A stretch of DNA of 64,000 nucleotides from Ceratodon purpureus (lineage: Eukaryota; Streptophyta; Bryopsida; Pseudoditrichales; Ditrichaceae). The notes below the pieces were generated by a model that searched no databases, was not told the origin of the DNA, and worked only from the letters and a program-made list of their open reading frames with translations. Shown piece after piece: positions 57,315 through 64,000 of the stretch. The translations under genes were made by a program, and so were the position numbers. The number at the start of each line of letters is the position of its first letter. Position 1 is the first letter of the stretch. The stretch covers positions 11,235,128 through 11,299,127 of the forward strand of contig CM026421.1 of NCBI GenBank assembly GCA_014871385.1. Direction: 5' to 3'.

Positions 57315-58842
57315 ATGTCGACAGCCTTGGAGGAGTTGGTTCTGGATGAGATTGACGAAACAGAGGCAACCTACTTCACCCTTCGCATAATATCAAAAAC
57401 CAATCCTGCACGCCTGGTATGCCATCGTTGCCATGCGCTTGATGCTATTTAACACTTTCCACCGCGTGGAAGCAGAAGTCGGTAACTGAAAATGTTTTGT
57501 TGACTGTGCCAGGAGGTCCCCGCATCGTTCACCGCCACGACGGGATGGCCCAGAGCTACCCAGTGTTGCCTCCTGACATCACTCCGCGACCCCACGGAAT
57601 GGCCTCTTCAAATGGGGCACCTACCGCCGTCTTCGCGTGCTGGCAACGCGGTCAGTGACAGTGCCGGTTGGATAAACTTCCTTCGCGCCATGGCGGTCTC
57701 AGTCGGGGACATCCTTGTTTTCGAGGTTGTTGACGACCGGTGCCTTGTGGCGAGCGTTGCGTACCATCGAGGTCGTCTTCCCCAGAACGTCCCGGAAGAA
57801 CCGCAGGTGGTGCACCTGAATGTTCCGGAAGAAGCGCAGGTTGTCGCCGTGAATGCTCAAGAACTACCACAGGTGGTTGACGTCAATGTCATGGAAGACC
57901 CTAAGGTGGTGAGCGTGAATTCGCCCCACTTCAAGAAGACGCTCCGGACCTCGCATGTCCGTGGTCACAAGTCATCGCGTCTGGTGAGTGTACCTGGATC
58001 GCCATACTCTCTCCATACCTACATCCCAACTACATCACAGCCTGAATGTTGTTATTCCTGTCTCGGGGTGTTTTCTAATGTGGATTTCAGCGTTGTGATA
58101 TCCTGTTTTCTACACTAACAATATGTTTATGATGTTCGCGTGCCTGACTTGGCGCTTGCCTTTGATGCAGCTGCCTAACATGGTATTGGATAATAAGCAG
58201 CCTGAAAATTATTTCGGGTTTGATCACCAGAAATTAGTTACTTTATGTATATTCAGCAGGCTTCAGAATGCCACAGCATTTTGCCTAGGACCAAGGAGCT
58301 GCCATACGGATGCCATGGATGCTTCACACCTCCATATCATATGGGGTTGCACGAGTATTTTGTATACATTGTGAGGTTGTGCAATTGCGGTCTCTGCCTA
58401 GTCCCGAGCAGGAGCTGCGTGGGAGACAATTTTTGGTCGTGCATGCTTTCTAGACCCAGCTTAGTGTCGAAATTAGTAGTGATTTCGCGATCAGTATGGT
58501 CGGTTGTCTAGGATTTACATAATTTTAGTCAGCATTGACAGGTCTCTAGTAAGAGATTGTGAGTAACTGCACTTTAACGTGTGTGATCCTCTGATGCAGG
58601 ACATTCCGACCGCATTCTGGCGCTCCGTTGGTCCCGAGAAGTTCAACGGCAGCTTGATCACCCTATCTGGACCTGGCGGTGAGCACGTGGTGCAGAGCTC
58701 CCTCTACGTCACTCCAAAACAGACCTTCTGCTTCTTTGGAAGCGGTTGGTCCGATTTCTGCGCACTGAACGACTTCCACGTTGGCGACACAATTGTCTTC
58801 AGAAAGGTGACCCAGTGTCAGTACGAGGTCATAAAGGAATGA
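57315..58842 (+). CDS. Protein with two B3 DNA-binding domains (REM-like)
   Basis: Three exons (57315-57416, 57513-57983, 58600-58842) join in phase 0 into 271 residues. Domain 1 runs from YFTLRIISKTNPARLEVPASF through DSAGWINFLRAMAVSVGDILVFEVV. Domain 2 runs from SSRLDIPTAFWRSVGP through SGWSDFCALNDFHVGDTIVFRKV to the C-terminus. Both show the B3 hallmarks: a VP/IP-xxF start, a GWxxF and a VGDxxVF strand. Known: B3 domains bind short DNA sites in plant transcription factors. Between them lie four 11-residue repeats (NVPEExQVVxV type) at about residues 125-168. The model starts at an ATG shortly before domain 1. An upstream exon cannot be excluded. The reading frame is intact, unlike its truncated neighbours to the left. 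Confidence 0.72.
57784..57918 (+). repeat. 33-bp coding tandem repeat, four copies
   Basis: Encodes four 11-residue units with the pattern N-V-P-E-E-x-Q-V-V-x-V inside the linker of the B3 protein. Copies have diverged but keep the period exactly. Confidence 0.85.
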
Positions 58843-61068
58843 GCGCACTTTGGAAGTCCGTTGGTATCACCTTCAGATACTACTTGGTGTGGATGTTGCT
58901 ACTACGCACTCCACTGTACTTGATAGCTATGTCTAGCAATGAAACCCACCGCTATTAGTACATGGACTAAAACACTTTTAGCTGAATATAGAAGAACGGC
59001 TCTGCATCTCTAGACTCGAACTTACAGATTTTGCTCCAACCACGCTGGGTTTGACATTCAGACAGTAATTGCACGTAGACATGAAGCTTTGTCCTGTGTT
59101 CATGTTTTTAGTATCACATGCTTTAGTATCACATGAATTTAGAGCAGCTCTCTTTACATACCGATTGTGCTGCCGTGTTATAAGATCTGCATTTGAGGGG
59201 AGTGGTGATTGAGATTCTTGAACTTTGTCTGTGGGGTCAGGTGGAGTTTGTTGGTTTGGTATTTGTGCATGGCAATGCAGAGAAGATGACAGTTACCACA
59301 ATGTTAAGAGAACGCGATTCAAGCCAGACTATTACAGATTGAGGTTGGTGCCTGCTTCTTGGCGGGTCTGCTCAACAGCCAGGTGAATTAGCATTATAGG
59401 TTTTTCTAGTTAGTTCTAGTGTCATGCCTTCTGTTGCGAGCATTACACAGGAATCTCAGATAGTGAGAGCTCTTGTAATGAAGACTGGGTCCTCTTTATG
59501 TGAGTAAACTTCTGCTGTTCTGCGAGGTCACGTTATGCTCTTGATATCTTGGTACCTGGATAGAATGAAGCTTCTTGATACAATTTAGCGTACAAACAGG
59601 AGATAGTTCTTGCTACTTCGTGTCAGGCTGGTCACTTTGAGCAGGTTCATGCGCAATTCTAACATCAAATTTTTAGTAATATTGCGGAATAATGAAGCGT
59701 CTTCTCCCAGAACGTCCACTATGATTTTCGCAACTTGCACCAGCATCTCTTGCCTAACTTCATAACATGATGCCTTCTGCTGGCCATAAGGATTCCATTT
59801 CAGTCTTTCAGTAGAGCGAACTTTAATGTTAGTGATGTGATTATTTCAATACAAGCAGGGGCCCTAATGGAAAGATGATCACACATTATTATTTTCGACA
59901 TTGCACACGATACTATGTTGAAGTAGTTGGGTTTCGGGAATGTGATTTTTCAAATGAAACTGTGGCGATTATTGTGAGCTGGCTTTGTACAGTCGGAATT
60001 CATGGAGGGTAACCCCGGCGAGTCTGAATCTGCCTAGCATGATTACACTCGTGACTTCAGAACCGGAACCTAGTTGCAAAAACGGAAAACTTTAGGCAAA
60101 GCCTGACCCTTACTGCTTTGCTGAAGGTACAACATTACGAAGCATACCTGTTAGCAATTGTGATTTGGGAAGTGGGCAAGCCCAGAACCATCAAGACGTA
60201 ATCAGAACCTCGAATTAAATAATCCAGCGCAGGCAACTCTCTTTCAGGGAACTTACCAATGCCATCACAATGGTTACCATAAAAATCGTAATGCTGGACG
60301 TTCCAGTGAAGTGTCTTTCTTTACCAAGCATGTTGCCATCCATCAATCAGATATCCACATCCACAGTCAAAACAAAACAAACAAAACAAACAAAACAATC
60401 ATTCAAAGCGTCCTGAAAAAGCGGCCAGCTCTAATGAAATATGCTCAGTAGATCACATATAAGTTCCAACTTCACTTCCCTGAGACTTCCTTTTTACTTG
60501 CCATGTGCACTGAGCCTTCTTCAGTTGTTACTTTCACTTACGCTGCTGCTTCGTTTTCCCCTCAATTCGTGTGGATTCTCACTGAGTTGATTACTTTTGC
60601 AAGATTCAAAGCCGAAAGTGAAGTGCAAGTACAACAAGAAGTACTGTAGAAAGTGAAGTGGAAGGGTCCGTCATACATGCGACATGTAAAAGACCGTGTC
60701 AAATCCTCTGAATGCATCTCAAGCGCCGAATCGACCCCAAACCAAAATGAAACATGGCGACATAACACATACCATCTGCTGTAGGCTTCATAAGCATGAC
60801 CCATAATTCTTTGCATTATAATTGACCTAAATTCTTTTCATAGTTCTCCTAAATTATTTTCATAGTTCTCCTTATTACTCCTCATAGTTCTTATTTCTTA
60901 GTTCAGAAATGGAAGATGAAAAATCATAAATGGTTGAATTAAATATTTTTTTATTAAATATAAATTATCAGAAGTTTATTTTTCAAAGTAACATATTTTT
61001 TTTAAATGTTGATGAAAAAGGTGTATGGTGAGTGAAGAAGGTCTATTTTCACCTTATATATCTCACAA
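58843..61068. other. Intergenic, no gene seen
   Basis: First part is the 3' flank of the B3 gene. A short AAACAAAAC repeat lies near 60,368-60,398. From about 60,830 the sequence becomes strongly A+T-rich, marking the start of the right-hand accessory segment. Confidence 0.5.
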
Positions 61069-61517
61069 GGGCCCCAGCTGTAGTAATTGGGGGCCCCAGT
61101 TGCACTAGCTAGGGCCCAGTTGTAGTAATTGGGGGCCCCAACTGCATTAGTTGGGGCCCCAGCTGTAATAGTTGGGGGCCCTAGCAGTAATAGTTGGGGG
61201 CCCAGATGTAGTAATTGGGGGCCCCAGCTACACTAGCTGGAGCCCCAGCTCTAGTAATTTGGGGGCCTAGCTGCATTAGTTGGGGCCCCAGCTGTAATAG
61301 TTGGGGGCCCCAACTGCACTAGTTGGGGCCCCAGCTGTAGTAGTTGGGGGCCCCAGCTGCATTAGTTGGGGCCCCAACTATAATAGTTGGGGGCCCCAAC
61401 TACACTAGTTGGGGCCCCAGCTGTAGTAGTTGGGGGCCCAGCTAGTTGGGGGCCCCGGCTGTAGTAGCTGGGGCCCCAGCTGAAGTAGTTGGGGGCCCCA
61501 GCTGCAGTACCTGGGGC
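61069..61517. repeat. Palindromic minisatellite, about 21 units of 21-22 bp
   Basis: Units such as GGGGCCCCAACTGCACTAGTTG alternate with GGGCCCCAGCTGTAGTAGTTG, so the real period is a 43-bp dimer. Within units, CCCCAACT pairs with AGTTGGGG around a 5-base loop, so each unit is a small hairpin, and the junctions form GGGGCCCC palindromes. The block is a GC-rich island in very A+T-rich DNA, about 240 bp upstream of the two ORFs. Copies differ by point changes and one unit (near 61,434-61,449) is shortened. Confidence 0.95.
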
Positions 61518-61754
61518 ACCATCTTCAATTTTAAAACTTTTAATTTTTTTAAATTTAGTACATACTTGTACTTCCCTTTTTATTTTTAAAAATACTTTTA
61601 TTTTGAAAACTACAATAAAAGCTTGTTCAAATAATTATGTAATATACAGAAAGTATATAATTTTTTTTTTCAAAATATTCTATATAAATATTTATTACCT
61701 TACACTCTATTCCTTTATATTTCAGTTGTCTATAATCATTTATTTTCTAGCAAG
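61518..61754. promoter_or_regulatory. A+T-rich leader before the two-ORF cassette
   Basis: 237 bases of mostly A and T between the palindromic array and the first ATG, with several TATA-like words (for example TATATAAATA near 61,680). Inferred promoter and leader of the ORFs. No single element can be singled out. Confidence 0.35.
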
Positions 61755-62228
61755 ATGGAAGAGATTGTAATTCATGAGGCTAAGAAGGCTAGAATTGCAC
61801 AAGTCACTGCTCTAAACTTTATGGAAGCTAAAAATATTTTAGAATTGATTTATGATTCTAATACCAGAGGATGTAAAACTCCACAACACAGGCAAAAATT
61901 ATTTGATCGTTTGTACGTTCTTCCGTGTAAAAAAACCCTACAGTGGCCTTATTTCTATAAAATATTTACGGAACCAGAATCAAGGGTCGATTTGCCTCCT
62001 CATACGAAACAACAATATTATGTCCAATTTTGCCACAAAATTTGTAGTGATTGTCTACAAAAGTCACCATGCTGTCCTCTATGTGAAAATATTGAGAATC
62101 TTGATTTTGCAAAGCATACAAAATTTATCTTTGATACATCTATCACAAAAGATATTGAAATAACCAGTTTACAAAATTTTCATGATACTTTCCAGAAATT
62201 ACATTGTTTTTTTACAAAAAATGAGTGA
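61755..62228 (+). CDS. Cysteine-rich small protein upstream of the dioxygenase-like ORF
   Basis: An intronless frame of 157 codons in A+T-rich DNA. The middle of the protein has a Cys cluster (CHKICSDCLQKSPCCPLC) that could form a RING-like or other zinc-binding site, and the N-terminus is predicted helical. I recognise no family. It overlaps the next ORF by 8 bases (ATGAGTGA contains the start of one and the stop of the other). This is unusual for plant nuclear genes and suggests a mobile or virus-like origin, or one gene with a frame break. Confidence 0.55.
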   Translation: MEEIVIHEAKKARIAQVTALNFMEAKNILELIYDSNTRGCKTPQHRQKLFDRLYVLPCKKTLQWPYFYKIFTEPESRVDLPPHTKQQYYVQFCHKICSDCLQKSPCCPLCENIENLDFAKHTKFIFDTSITKDIEITSLQNFHDTFQKLHCFFTKNE

Positions 62229-63336
62229 AAAAAACAAGAGGAAGATGTCTTTTTCATACAAAATTCTTCAATGTATATTGGTGGAAAAAGGACATCTTGA
62301 ATTATCTATTCTCAAGCAATTTGACATAAAAACAAACATGAGAATTGTCATTAGTTACACAAGCATTCCATCAAATAAAAATAAACTGGGAGCACCATAT
62401 TGGGAAAATAAAAAGTTTGAAAAGGCATGGCAAAATGTTTATCAAGACAATCATCTTATACCAACAACATCTACTGCTTTATTACTATTAGATGGAAATA
62501 AAGTATTGAATGATAAAATATTAAATTCAAGTGATTTATCACTCAATCATGTTTTACTTATTTATATTCCTGAAATATGGAATAATGATGTGGTTGCATA
62601 TCAAAGCACATTAGCTCAAGCAGACATATATTATGAAACTGCTCCTTTTGAGGGAAAATCTAATCAAGAAGACCCAAAAAGAGGCTCTTATAAGTCTGTA
62701 GGCCATGGGTATATAGCACATGGAGGAATAGACTCAAGAGGAAATGTGGTACCATATGATAGAAAAAACATGTCTGAGAGCACAAAACTTGCTTTCAGGC
62801 GCATTGGGGATTCTGTTGCATCTAAGATATGGAAGGCATTGGATTTATTTGGACATCCAGTTAAAGAATATTTTACAAATCAATTACAAGCTATAAATTG
62901 TATCGCGATTGGATTAGATTCGTATCCAACACAAGTGCATCAATTACACATGTCCAAGAATTCTTTTATAAAGCCACACATTGATAAATTGGATTTTGAT
63001 TGCTCTTTTGTATGTTGGTTTATTGAAGGATATCCCAAAGGAGGTGAATTTGGAATTTTTCAACATTGTATGAAACTTGAGAATAATAAGGGAGCAGGTG
63101 TATTTGTATTCAGCAAATATGTTAGCCATGGAACATTACAATTTGATTCCAATTCATTATCAGCAACTAATTTTAAGATCGGATGTGCCTTGGTTAACAA
63201 AGAAGCGATTTGTACTCGAGTTAAAAATCAGCTTCAAAGTGAAAATCCAATCACTTGGAAACATATCCCGTACATAAGTTATATTGATACTGGAAATTGT
63301 GAAAGTCAGAATGTAAATGAAAATGATAATGTGTAA
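62221..63336 (+). CDS. 2OG-Fe(II) dioxygenase-like (double-stranded beta-helix) protein
   Basis: An intronless frame. I prefer the ATG at 62221 (371 residues), at the overlap with the previous stop, over the in-frame ATG at 62182 (384 residues). The C-terminal half reads NCIAIGLDSYPTQVHQLHMS, then FIKPHIDKLDFD (His codon 62977-62979, Asp 62983-62985), CWFIEGYPKGGEFGI, and FSKYVSHGTLQF (His codon 63127-63129). HxD, a GGEF-like turn and a distal His at suitable distance are the iron-binding pattern of the fold, and the layout recalls the TET/JBP-like branch. The expected distal basic residue for 2-oxoglutarate is not certain. The N-terminal half is unrecognised. Alternatives are a prolyl hydroxylase-like or other dioxygenase. 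Activity is inferred only. Confidence 0.5.
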   Translation: MSEKNKRKMSFSYKILQCILVEKGHLELSILKQFDIKTNMRIVISYTSIPSNKNKLGAPYWENKKFEKAWQNVYQDNHLIPTTSTALLLLDGNKVLNDKILNSSDLSLNHVLLIYIPEIWNNDVVAYQSTLAQADIYYETAPFEGKSNQEDPKRGSYKSVGHGYIAHGGIDSRGNVVPYDRKNMSESTKLAFRRIGDSVASKIWKALDLFGHPVKEYFTNQLQAINCIAIGLDSYPTQVHQLHMSKNSFIKPHIDKLDFDCSFVCWFIEGYPKGGEFGIFQHCMKLENNKGAGVFVFSKYVSHGTLQFDSNSLSATNFKIGCALVNKEAICTRVKNQLQSENPITWKHIPYISYIDTGNCESQNVNENDNV

Positions 63337-64000
63337 ATTTCTTAGAATTACTTGATTTGAGTGTAAAGTAATTAATTTGTAATAGATTAATTACTTCGTT
63401 GTATTTACAACCCTTTTTGTATATTTTTTTTAATTTAATAAAAACAATAAATATTTGTAACTCAGTATCTTGTCCAATTTATTTAGATACAGGTAATATA
63501 AACAATTTTGAAACAAACAATATGAGCCAAGTCAGATATTTGGCCGTTGAACACTTGTGATTCACAAGTTGACCCATCACTCAACCTTGTACACCCACAC
63601 AAAATTGGTTGCAACCATTTCAAATTCATTCAATACACAACTAATTACAAAGTATGATTACCAAGCATGGAAATAAGTGATTATTAACCCCGGGTAAATA
63701 TGCAATCTTTAATTTATGCAAGTCAGTAGCACTGTCCTCAGTGAGCCTTTCTGCAGTAAACCCAGTTACAGAATTATGACGAAGTGAGGCCCATGAACAG
63801 AGTTTTTGATGTCAACTACACCATCAGCACACACAAAAAGGCAATAACCGAATCATAGTGTGCTCACGAACATGGGGGCAGCATAGATTAACTATTACTA
63901 ATCCTGACTTTGAGGATTCAACTTGAAGAGCCCTCTACAAATTCCTAGCAAGCACAAATAGCCCGCGAATGCATCACGGCGAATCCCAGAACAGACAAAG
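63337..64000. other. 3' flank and intergenic DNA to the window edge
   Basis: A+T-rich just after the ORF, with AATAAA-like words near 63,437-63,449 that could serve polyadenylation. Beyond about 63,680 the composition becomes balanced again. No gene is seen. Confidence 0.45.

Noticed and set aside
61069..61517. CRISPR-like array
   Set aside because: There are no unique spacers. Units are contiguous and diverged, and the sequence is from a plant nuclear genome.
61489..61770. 93-codon frame starting in the palindromic array
   Set aside because: Runs out of the repeat into low-complexity A+T DNA and is in a different frame from the real ORF at 61755.

Overview
The window looks like nuclear DNA of a land plant. 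It carries the plant augmin subunit AUG6, a SHOC1-type meiotic protein, a chloroplast-targeted TPR protein and a B3-domain protein. Genes are split by GT-AG introns and lie among A+T-rich tracts full of decayed DNA transposons. A bryophyte, most likely a moss, fits best, but this is an inference from protein style and transposon content, not a proven assignment.

Layout. (1) Bases 1-21,290 are accessory and mostly A+T-rich. They hold the edge of a zinc-finger/2OG-dioxygenase-like gene, two pieces of Tc1/mariner transposase, a third and more complete Tc1/mariner pseudogene, a decayed PIF/Harbinger element with its two divergent genes, several short tandem and inverted repeats, and one possible small secreted-protein gene. 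(2) Bases 21,295-38,255 are the conserved core: a 16-exon TPR gene on the minus strand, then, across an 813-bp divergent promoter, SHOC1 (4 exons), then AUG6 (13 exons) on the plus strand. All three have continuous reading frames across their introns. (3) Bases 39,500-59,000 are a mosaic. They hold a five-exon transposase-like gene predicted to encode 1,044 residues with no interruption. Around and inside it lie truncated copies of host genes: the C-terminal half of an OPR/old yellow enzyme, the last exon of a GH9 endoglucanase, the C-terminal half of SMC4, a leucine-rich-repeat exon and perhaps a dynamin-related exon. An apparently intact two-B3-domain gene follows. (4) Bases 61,000-63,340 hold an array of about 21 short palindromic units, followed by two overlapping intronless A+T-rich ORFs, the second with a 2OG-Fe(II) dioxygenase-like HxD...H signature.

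The core genes act in separate processes (plastid membrane, meiotic crossover formation, microtubule nucleation) and show no sign of being an operon-like unit. The points most worth following are: the 2.27-kb intron of the transposase-like gene, whose two ends carry almost the same 10-bp sequence and which contains a host exon; the clustering of host-gene fragments around that gene; and the dioxygenase-like genes of accessory type at both ends of the window, one with zinc fingers and one with a cysteine-rich partner.
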